In this document: one piece after another, positions 7,164 to 12,697 of the stretch
How positions within the stretch are numbered: position 1 is the first letter of the stretch
Layout: each line of letters begins with the position of its first letter
NCBI GenBank assembly: GCA_002410125.1
Contig: DHQH01000117.1
Span: forward strand, 6,591 to 20,584
Reading direction: 5' to 3'
DNA: 13,994 nucleotides
Source: Alphaproteobacteria bacterium UBA5343
GTDB lineage: Bacteria > Pseudomonadota > Alphaproteobacteria > RF32 > UBA5343
Position numbers and translations under genes: made by a program
Notes under the pieces: generated by a model
The model's input: only the letters and a program-made list of their open reading frames with translations
Databases searched by the model: none
Told to the model about the DNA's origin: nothing

Positions 7164-7622
7164 ATGAGCGAAATTTCTTTTCATTCTCCGATAGGAGATA
7201 TTACAGTTTTTGAATTTGATGGTAAGATTGTTGCCATTGAAAAAGGGTGGGGAAGCAATAATAAATCATTAACCAATGAAGTCTTAAATAACACTAAAGA
7301 ACAAATACTGGAGTTCTTAATGATGAAAAGAACAGTGTTTAATTTACCTTTAGATTTTTCTTCTGGGACAGAGTTTCAACAAAAAGTTTGGAGTGAATTA
7401 TTAAAAGTTCCATATGGTGAAACCATAACATATCAAGAATTAGGAAAAAGAATAGGGAGTCATCAAAGACCAATAGGCGGTGCAGTTGGTAAAAATCCTA
7501 TACCTTTAATTATTCCGTGTCATAGAGTATTAGCAAAAAATGGAATAGGGGGCTTTAGTGGTTTTGAAGGTGTCCCAACTAAAAAACATTTGTTAAATAT
7601 GGAGTGTAATTATGATAAGTAA
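7164..7622 (+). CDS. ogt: Methylated-DNA-[protein]-cysteine S-methyltransferase (Ogt/MGMT family)
   Basis: The enzyme repairs O6-methylguanine (and O4-methylthymine) by moving the alkyl group onto its own cysteine, which inactivates it. The 152-aa protein has the short N-terminal domain (SFHSPIGDITVFEFDGKIVAI) and the conserved C-terminal domain: FQQKVWSELLKVPYGETITY, the RPIGGAVGKNP helix with the arginine finger at R102, and the active site IIPCHRVL with Cys119. FSGFEGVPTKKHLL closes the fold. Length fits Ogt without an Ada regulatory domain. The ATG has an AAGGAAG site upstream. Its last 11 nt overlap the next gene, so the two are co-transcribed. It is transcribed towards the putative origin. 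Confidence 0.94.
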   Translation: MSEISFHSPIGDITVFEFDGKIVAIEKGWGSNNKSLTNEVLNNTKEQILEFLMMKRTVFNLPLDFSSGTEFQQKVWSELLKVPYGETITYQELGKRIGSHQRPIGGAVGKNPIPLIIPCHRVLAKNGIGGFSGFEGVPTKKHLLNMECNYDK

Positions 7623-8244
7623 TTTAGAAGAAAAGTTATTTAAGGCTTCTGATAAGTATTATGGTAATGATGGATCGCATGATATAGGTCATATAAAAAG
7701 AGTATTAAAAAACGCAAAAAAAATTGTAGAAATTGGTGATTATAATGTAAATATAGATGTATTAATTTCTGCTTGTATATTGCATGATATTATTGACTTA
7801 CCTAAAAATCATCCCGATAAAAAAATGTCATCTAGATTAGCAGCAAAAGAAGCTATGAATGTTTTGGATGAGATAGATTTTCCTAAAAATTTAAAAGAAG
7901 AAGTAAAACACGCAATAGAAGCTCATAGTTTTTCTGCAAATATTGAAACTAAAACAATGGAAGCAAAAATTTTACAAGATGCAGATAGGTTTGATGCATT
8001 AGGGGCAATAGGGATTGCTCGAGTGTTTTATGTGTCTGGTATGTTAAAAAGGGAATTATTTAATAGTGAAGATCCAATGGCTAAAAATAGAGAATTAGAT
8101 GATAAAGAATATGGGTTGGATCATTTTGAAGTTAAATTATTAAAATTACCAAAAACAATGAAAACAGAAGCTGGTAGAAAAATTGCAGAAGAAAAAGCAG
8201 AATATATAAAATCATTTAGAGAGCAATTAATTTCTGAATTATAA
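7612..8244 (+). CDS. HD-domain phosphohydrolase (YedJ-like)
   Basis: HD-domain hydrolases cleave phosphate bonds in nucleotides and related compounds using a metal held by His and Asp. The 210-aa protein shows the ligands in order: SHDIGHIKRV (H27), ILHDIIDLP (H58-D59), EAHSF (H105) and ILQDADRFDALGAIG (D123/D125). This spacing and the DADRFDALGAIGIARVF segment resemble the YedJ group of small HD proteins, whose substrate I do not know. There is no signal peptide or membrane segment. The ATG overlaps the end of ogt, and a GGAG sits about eight bases upstream inside ogt. Pairing with ogt suggests a housekeeping role with damaged nucleotides, but this is inference only. Confidence 0.85.
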   Translation: MISNLEEKLFKASDKYYGNDGSHDIGHIKRVLKNAKKIVEIGDYNVNIDVLISACILHDIIDLPKNHPDKKMSSRLAAKEAMNVLDEIDFPKNLKEEVKHAIEAHSFSANIETKTMEAKILQDADRFDALGAIGIARVFYVSGMLKRELFNSEDPMAKNRELDDKEYGLDHFEVKLLKLPKTMKTEAGRKIAEEKAEYIKSFREQLISEL

Positions 8245-8265
8245 GATTTTTATTAAAATTTAAAT

Positions 8266-8307
8266 AAAGGCGGATTTTTTGACCCTAGAGCGAAAATCTA
8301 CCTTTTT
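8266..8307 (+). terminator. Rho-independent terminator after the ogt-HD pair
   Basis: A 13-bp stem (8266-8278 with 8293-8305) has one mismatch and one G-U pair and is followed by T residues to 8307. It lies 21 nt after the stop of the HD gene. Confidence 0.65.
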
Positions 8308-8353
8308 ATTAATCTTATATTATAAAATTTGTGATATTAATGTCCTCATTTAT

Positions 8354-8381
8354 TTGAGAGATACAATTTTAAATATAAAAT
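8354..8381 (+). promoter_or_regulatory. Possible sigma-70-type promoter for the HAD gene
   Basis: TTGAGA (8354-8359) and TAAAAT (8376-8381) are separated by 16 bp, 42 nt upstream of the HAD start codon and downstream of the preceding terminator. In such AT-rich DNA similar matches arise by chance, so support is modest. Confidence 0.35.
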
Positions 8382-8423
8382 AAACAGTGTTCACAATTAA
8401 AGATTCTATAAAGGTAAAGTCAT

Positions 8424-9095
8424 ATGAAAAAAGAAAAGTTATTAGTTTGGGATTTTGATGGAGTAATTGCCGATAGTGAAATTTTATGGTGTAAAAATTG
8501 GCAAGATCATCTTAATAGAATTGGATGTGATATTAGTTTTGAAGAATCTGTAAAATATTTAGCTGGTGTTGGTATGACTGACAAAGTTAGAGTATTAAAA
8601 GAAAAATTTGACATAGATTTACCAGATGGAGTTGAAGATGCTGTTTATAAGGATTCTGTTCGTGATATGAAAACAAAAATGAAAATGATAGATGGGGTTG
8701 AACAATGTTTAAACTTAACCCAATATAATCATTGTTTGGCAACTGGTGGGTCTTATGAAAAAACAGATATAAAAATTGACGTTCTAAAATTACATAAATA
8801 TTTTAATAAGGATAATATTTTTTCTTCTGAATCGGTAAAAATTGGAAAACCTGAGCCTGATTTATTTTTACTTGCTGCTGAAAAAATTGGTTATAAACCA
8901 AAAGATTGTATAGTTATTGAAGATTCTACACATGGGGTTGAAGCTGCTATTAGAGCTGGGATGAATGTGATTGTTTTTACTGGAGCTACTCATACTAATA
9001 ATGATAAATATCGTCAAAAAATAAAAGATATGGGTGTTGAAAATATTTTCTCAAATATGAATGATGTATATAAATTTTTAAAGAGCAGTGTTTAA
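8424..9095 (+). CDS. HAD-superfamily hydrolase (beta-phosphoglucomutase/phosphatase-like)
   Basis: HAD subfamily I enzymes transfer phosphate through an aspartyl intermediate. The 223-aa protein contains all four motifs: VWDFDGVIADSE (nucleophile D10, acid/base D12), LATGGS (T107/S110), K142 in KIGKPEPD, and VIEDSTHGVEAAIRAG (E166, D167). An alpha-helical cap at about residues 17-85 fits the type I cap of the phosphoglucomutase, phosphoglycolate phosphatase and sugar phosphatase group. The substrate cannot be read from sequence. An AAAGG ribosome site precedes the ATG by about ten bases. The gene stands alone between a terminator and a convergent neighbour 16 nt away. A 7-bp AT-only hairpin (9095-9113) spans the shared 3' gap and may slow transcription, but has no clear T-tract. 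Confidence 0.88.
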   Translation: MKKEKLLVWDFDGVIADSEILWCKNWQDHLNRIGCDISFEESVKYLAGVGMTDKVRVLKEKFDIDLPDGVEDAVYKDSVRDMKTKMKMIDGVEQCLNLTQYNHCLATGGSYEKTDIKIDVLKLHKYFNKDNIFSSESVKIGKPEPDLFLLAAEKIGYKPKDCIVIEDSTHGVEAAIRAGMNVIVFTGATHTNNDKYRQKIKDMGVENIFSNMNDVYKFLKSSV

Positions 9096-9111
9096 ACTAT
9101 ATATAATATAG

Positions 9112-10068
9112 TTAGCTATTTAACCAAGCAACAATTAGAACTATTAAAACACTTACTGCCATTCCTAAAATTAGTTTTGAAAAATCTTTAGCAATAATAG
9201 GGAATATATATTTATATCTTCGGCTTTCTTTTCTTTGATAATTTATAGCATATTCTCTACCTGTTAAAAGCCCTACAAATACCCAAGAAGTACTCATTGG
9301 AATATTATTATATTCTTTGAAAAACCAAAGGAGTATAGCATATATAAAATCAATTATTGTAGCTGATCTTATATATCTGGTAGAGGTTTTATTTTTTACA
9401 ATTTTTTGAATTGCTCCACCTTGATTTTTAAAAACAAATGCAAGACCTATAATAAGAGTTAAAACTACAAATATCATCCATTCAAATGATAATTTTCTCG
9501 GTAGATATACTACAATATTTGCCATATCATGCATTAACCAATTTGCCCAAAGAAAACCAGTTGTAAACCATTGGATAATTATCCATGTTTTTTCATGACC
9601 AACATTAGTTATTTTTTTATGCTCATTTATAAATTTTGATAAAATTAACCATATAATATAAGCACTAACTGCTGCTAAAGCATAACCAAGTACTGATTTT
9701 ATTAACATTTTTTCTATAACAACTGTATTTGCAAAAACACTTAAAACTAAAAAAGTAGTTGAAACAGGAACACCTTTTTTTGTTAAAAAAATTAAAGAGA
9801 GTGGGGCTATAATATGAAAAACAGAAAAATTTGTAGCTTGAGGAATTGATGAGAGACGCGAGAAAGAGAAATCTCCATTATTTATATACCATCCACCAAC
9901 AAGTGTGATTATGAGTATTGTAGAGGTAAAAAACCAAAGATAATACCATTTTAATTTTTTTTGAGAATTTATAAATGTTCCTAATGTTTGAACTGAATCA
10001 TTTGCAACAACTGAATAAGCTGCAAAAAGAAATCCTGTAATCATATAAATAAAATTTAAATCTGGCAT
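9112..10068 (-). CDS. Divergent PiT-like inorganic phosphate permease (predicted)
   Basis: This is an integral membrane protein of 318 aa with about eight to ten hydrophobic segments. Two internally related halves carry marks of the PiT/SLC20 family: VANDSVQTLG at 21-30 and HDMANIV at 180-186 match the paired (G)AND sequences, while GVPVSTTF at about 100-106 and NIPMSTSWVFVGLLTG at about 255-270 match the paired P-x-ST-[TS] loops. Known PiT proteins carry phosphate, often as a metal complex, with H+ or Na+. It is shorter than typical PiT (about 420-500 aa), so substrate is uncertain. An upstream in-frame GTG at 10098 lies inside the rho terminator hairpin, so I prefer the ATG at 10068, with AAGG upstream. 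It is co-oriented with rho but separated from it by that terminator. Confidence 0.7.
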   Translation of the reverse strand: MPDLNFIYMITGFLFAAYSVVANDSVQTLGTFINSQKKLKWYYLWFFTSTILIITLVGGWYINNGDFSFSRLSSIPQATNFSVFHIIAPLSLIFLTKKGVPVSTTFLVLSVFANTVVIEKMLIKSVLGYALAAVSAYIIWLILSKFINEHKKITNVGHEKTWIIIQWFTTGFLWANWLMHDMANIVVYLPRKLSFEWMIFVVLTLIIGLAFVFKNQGGAIQKIVKNKTSTRYIRSATIIDFIYAILLWFFKEYNNIPMSTSWVFVGLLTGREYAINYQRKESRRYKYIFPIIAKDFSKLILGMAVSVLIVLIVAWLNS

Positions 10069-10086
10069 TATTTTCAAAACCTTAAA

Positions 10087-10116
10087 ATTAAAGACCACTA
10101 AAAAGTGGTCTTTAAT
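10087..10116 (-). terminator. Rho-independent terminator after rho
   Basis: A perfect 13-bp stem (10087-10099 with 10104-10116) around an AAAA loop lies 4 nt past the rho stop. On the minus strand the T-rich 3' arm continues into TTTTAAGG. It overlaps the region just upstream of the permease start, so it probably attenuates or separates that gene from rho. Confidence 0.75.
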
Positions 10117-10120
10117 ATTT

Positions 10121-11380
10121 TTATTTATTCATTGTGTTAAAGAAGTCATCATTATCTTTTGATTGTCTTAACTTATCAAGTAAGAATTCAACAGCATCAG
10201 TTACTCCCATTGGCATTAATATTCTTCTTAATACCCACATTTTTGATAAAATACCTTTATCAACTAACATTTCTTCTTTTCTGGTACCTGATTTAGTAAT
10301 ATCAATAGTTGGGAATAATCTTTTATCTGAAAGTTTTCTATCAAGAATTATCTCTGAGTTACCAGTTCCTTTAAATTCTTCAAATATAACTTCATCCATT
10401 CTTGAACCTGTATCAACTAAAGCTGTTGCAATAATTGTTAAAGATCCACCTTCTTCAATATTTCTAGCTGCACCAAAGAATCTTTTTGGACGTTGTAGGG
10501 CATTTGCATCAACACCACCGGTTAAAACTTTACCTGAGCTTGGAATTACTGTGTTATAAGCTCTGGCTAATCTTGTGATAGAATCTAATAAAATAACAAC
10601 ATCTTTTTTATGTTCTACTAGTCTTTTTGCTTTTTCTATAACCATTTCGGCTACTTGTACATGGCGAGAAGCAGGTTCATCAAAAGTTGAGCTTACAACT
10701 TCACCTTTTACAGATCTTTGCATATCTGTAACTTCTTCTGGTCTTTCATCAATTAAAAGTACAATTAGATGAGCTTCTGGATGATTTTCTGATATAGCAT
10801 GAGCTATATTTTGAAGCATTACTGTTTTACCTGTACGAGGAGGAGCTACAACTAGTCCCCTTTGACCTTTACCTTGTGGAGATATTAAATCAACAACTCT
10901 AGTTGTATAATCTTTTTTATCTGCTCCGCACATTACATCAAAGTTGAATTTTTCATCAGGATATAAAGGAGTTAAATTATCAAAATTAATTCTTTGTTTT
11001 AATTTATCTGTTTTTTCAAAATTTACAGTGTTTGGTTTTAATAGAGCAAAATATCTCTCATTATCTTTTGGAGCTCTAATTTCTCCTTCAATTGTATCAC
11101 CTGTTCTAAGACCAAATCTTCTTATTTGACTTGGTGAAACATAGATATCACTTGGGCTTGGGTTATAATTTTGCATTGGAGAACGTAAAAATCCAAAACC
11201 ATCAGGTAAGATTTCTAATACACCATCACCAAAGATTGATTGATCTGAACTTGCAGTGTTTTTTAATATTGTAAATATTAAGTCTTGAATTTTCATTGAA
11301 GAAGGGTTTTCTATTTTTAATTCTTCAGCAATACTTAATATCTCTTTAGGAGATTTTCTTTTTAATTCACTTAGATGCAT
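10121..11380 (-). CDS. rho: Transcription termination factor Rho
   Basis: Rho is a hexameric RNA-dependent ATPase that binds C-rich RNA and ends transcription. The 419-aa protein has the usual order: N-terminal helical Rho_N (LSELKRKSPKEILSIAEEL), the cold-shock-like RNA-binding domain at about 48-120 (GVLEILPDGFGFLRS, DIYVSPSQIRRFGLRTGD), then the RecA-type ATPase with P-loop APPRTGKT at 179-186, LLIDERPEEVTD, VVILLDSITRLARAYN, Q-loop TALVDTGSRMDEVIFEEFKGTGN and IFPTIDI-like RLFPTIDITKSGTR. Length is standard. The ATG at 11380 has an AGG-containing site upstream. A TATAAT lies 26 bp before the start codon. It is divergent from coaE across the putative origin and transcribed away from it. Confidence 0.98.
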   Translation of the reverse strand: MHLSELKRKSPKEILSIAEELKIENPSSMKIQDLIFTILKNTASSDQSIFGDGVLEILPDGFGFLRSPMQNYNPSPSDIYVSPSQIRRFGLRTGDTIEGEIRAPKDNERYFALLKPNTVNFEKTDKLKQRINFDNLTPLYPDEKFNFDVMCGADKKDYTTRVVDLISPQGKGQRGLVVAPPRTGKTVMLQNIAHAISENHPEAHLIVLLIDERPEEVTDMQRSVKGEVVSSTFDEPASRHVQVAEMVIEKAKRLVEHKKDVVILLDSITRLARAYNTVIPSSGKVLTGGVDANALQRPKRFFGAARNIEEGGSLTIIATALVDTGSRMDEVIFEEFKGTGNSEIILDRKLSDKRLFPTIDITKSGTRKEEMLVDKGILSKMWVLRRILMPMGVTDAVEFLLDKLRQSKDNDDFFNTMNK

Positions 11381-11405
11381 AATGACCTTTTATTTTTTTG
11401 TTAAA

Positions 11406-11435
11406 ATTATAGATTTATATGAGAAGCTAGCTTCT
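11406..11435 (-). promoter_or_regulatory. Putative rho promoter -10 with overlapping palindrome
   Basis: Reading leftward, TATAAT occupies 11411-11406, 26 bp before the rho ATG. A perfect 14-bp palindrome AGAAGCTAGCTTCT (11422-11435) covers the place of the -35 element, and no TTGACA-like box is visible. It may be an operator, or simply a hairpin. Support is from sequence alone. Confidence 0.4.
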
Positions 11436-11594
11436 GAGATTTCTTAAGATATTTAAGATATAAGTTTTATATAGAAGTTTTTTGTTATTGTCAAATATTT
11501 GTTTAGCTTGAGTATTTGAAGTTATCCAGTGAAGAAAAAATCATTAATATATATTTTAAAAATATAGTTGTTATTTGTATATACTTGTTAGTTA

Positions 11595-11640
11595 TGTGTA
11601 TAAGTTTTTATACATATAGTTATACACAAGGTTATACATA
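11595..11640. promoter_or_regulatory. DnaA-box cluster 1
   Basis: Within 46 bp there are two perfect TTATACACA boxes in opposite orientation (11595-11603 minus; 11620-11628 plus) and two TTATACATA variants on the plus strand (11608-11616 and 11632-11640). On the plus strand the starts are spaced by exactly 12 bp. Confidence 0.75.
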
Positions 11641-11663
11641 TGGTTTTTAGTAATGTGTTGAAT

Positions 11664-11693
11664 TTAAACTTAATTTAAAGAATCAATATTTTA
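11664..11693 (+). promoter_or_regulatory. CtrA-like, GANTC and IHF-like motifs in the origin
   Basis: TTAA-N7-TTAA at 11664-11678 fits the alphaproteobacterial CtrA box. GAATC at 11680-11684 is a CcrM-type GANTC site. AATCAATATTTTA at 11681-11693 fits the IHF consensus WATCAANNNNTTR. All are AT-rich motifs that can arise by chance here, but they sit side by side between the two DnaA-box clusters. Confidence 0.35.
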
Positions 11694-11824
11694 TATTTTG
11701 AATCATATTTAGAAATTTAATTTTTATTATAGTTGTTATTTTAGAATTTTATTAAGACTAATAAGTTAGTTTATCAATATGTGTTTATGTTTATAAAAAC
11801 TATGGAAGTGTTATTTTATTATAG

Positions 11825-11843
11825 TTATACACATTTATACACA
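11825..11843 (+). promoter_or_regulatory. DnaA-box cluster 2, upstream of coaE
   Basis: Two perfect TTATACACA boxes in the same orientation have starts exactly 10 bp apart, so they lie on the same helical face. They end 35 bp before the coaE start, which could also place DnaA at the coaE promoter. Confidence 0.75.
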
Positions 11844-11878
11844 ATTTTAATTTAACTATCTGATTTTTAGGTGTTTTT

Positions 11879-12493
11879 ATGAAAATTATAGGAATAACTG
11901 GTTCTATTGGAATGGGTAAAACTACAGTATCTAGTATGATAAAAGATATTGGATATAAGGTTTTTGAAGCTGATAGGGAAGTTGCTAAACTTTTTTCTAA
12001 TAATGAATATGTTAAAAATCAATTAGTTAAAAATTTTGGTGATGTGTTATGTAATGATGGAAATATAGATAAACAGAAGTTATCCAAAATAGTATTTTTT
12101 AATGAAGAGGCTTTTGGTAAGTTAGAATCGATAACTCATCCTGAGATTAATAAAGAGATAAGAGATTTTATAAATGATGGATTTAGTGAATTTGAGGAAA
12201 TTATATTTGTAGAGGCTGCTATTTTATTTGAGGTTGGTTGGGATAAATATTGTGATTTTGTGATTGTGGTTAATACAAATTATGATAATCAAAGAAAAAG
12301 AGTTTTAGATCGCCCAAATATGACAGATGAAAAATTTCATTTTTTACTTAATAAACAAATAGATAATGTGATTAAATGTAATAGTGCTAGTTTTGTTATT
12401 TCAACTAGTGGAACTATGGAAGAAACAGAAGTAAATATTAGAAAAATTATAAATCTAATAGTTAATAGTGATTCAATCCTTCTTAAAAACTAG
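11879..12493 (+). CDS. coaE: Dephospho-CoA kinase
   Basis: CoaE carries out the last step of coenzyme A synthesis, phosphorylating the 3'-hydroxyl of the dephospho-CoA ribose with ATP. The 204-aa protein begins with the P-loop IGITGSIGMGKTTVSSMI (Gly8-Thr16), followed by the family blocks VFEADREVAKLF, ITHPEINKEIRDF, VEAAILFEVGWDKYCDFVIVV, QRKRVLDR and the C-terminal lid LLNKQIDNVIKCNSASFVISTSG. Length is normal. The ATG at 11879 has AGGTG six bases upstream. Location next to rho and the origin is common in Alphaproteobacteria, where dnaQ often follows; here it is followed by non-coding DNA and a convergent unrelated gene, so the conserved block ends at this point. The stop codon lies within a short inverted repeat, CTAGGC-TTA-GCCTAG (12490-12504). 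Confidence 0.96.
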   Translation: MKIIGITGSIGMGKTTVSSMIKDIGYKVFEADREVAKLFSNNEYVKNQLVKNFGDVLCNDGNIDKQKLSKIVFFNEEAFGKLESITHPEINKEIRDFINDGFSEFEEIIFVEAAILFEVGWDKYCDFVIVVNTNYDNQRKRVLDRPNMTDEKFHFLLNKQIDNVIKCNSASFVISTSGTMEETEVNIRKIINLIVNSDSILLKN

Positions 12494-12697
12494 GCTTAGC
12501 CTAGTAGGTAATTAGGGTTTAGGTTAGAATAGACTCGGTTCAGATTGGGTTAATAGGGTTTAACTTGGATTATCTTTGAGTTAAAGATAAATTATTAAGG
12601 CTTTTATAAAATTACTTTTAAAAGCAAGAAAGCCGCCCTAAAAATAGGACGGCTTTTCGGAGAAAACTAAATTTCTCATCATATATAATCATCATGG
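12494..12697. other. Non-coding gap with GGGTTTA-like short repeats
   Basis: No open frame is visible. From 12505 to 12570 the plus strand has a G+T-biased run of degenerate GGTT/AGGGTTTA units (for example TTAGGGTTTAGGTTAG and GGGTTAATAGGGTTTAAC), resembling telomere-like repeats. A 7-bp stem TATCTTT-GAGTT-AAAGATA (12571-12589) follows, then the bidirectional terminator. Confidence 0.5.
12629..12656. terminator. Bidirectional terminator between coaE and the repeat protein gene
   Basis: A GC-rich 11-bp stem (AAAGCCGCCCT at 12629-12639 and AGGACGGCTTT at 12646-12656) encloses a 6-nt loop. It has one C-A mismatch on the plus strand, which becomes a G-U pair on the minus strand. TTTT at 12654-12657 follows on the plus strand, and a T-rich tract follows on the minus strand. 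It sits between convergent genes. Confidence 0.8.

Larger units (their letters stand above)
11381..11878. other. Probable chromosomal replication origin (oriC)
   Basis: This 498-bp gene-free, extremely AT-rich interval separates divergent rho and coaE. It holds four perfect TTATACACA DnaA boxes: minus strand 11595-11603; plus strand 11620-11628, 11825-11833 and 11835-11843. Two TTATACATA one-mismatch boxes lie at 11608-11616 and 11632-11640, and a weaker TTATCCAGT at 11522-11530. A 184-bp AT-rich stretch between the two clusters could be the unwinding element. It contains a TTAA-N7-TTAA (11664-11678), a match to the IHF consensus (11681-11693) and two GANTC sites (11680, 11700). Nearby parAB and parS-like sites, and gene directions that diverge from here, agree with an origin. 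No open frame of note lies inside. Confidence 0.8.

Noticed and set aside
2617..8397. Shared 14-mer ATAAACAGTGTTCA in rsmG and upstream of the HAD gene
   Set aside because: Given the base composition, one shared 14-mer pair is expected by chance in a window of this size, and the contexts differ.
9095..9113. AT-only 7-bp hairpin between the HAD and permease genes as a terminator
   Set aside because: The stem is too weak and no clear T-tract follows on either strand; I mention it only within the HAD entry.
10069..10098. Longer permease starting at GTG 10098
   Set aside because: That start lies within the stem of the rho terminator; the ATG at 10068 fits the first membrane segment better.
12505..12589. 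CRISPR array or tandem repeat after coaE
   Set aside because: The GGTT units vary in length and spacing and there are no regular repeats with unique spacers.
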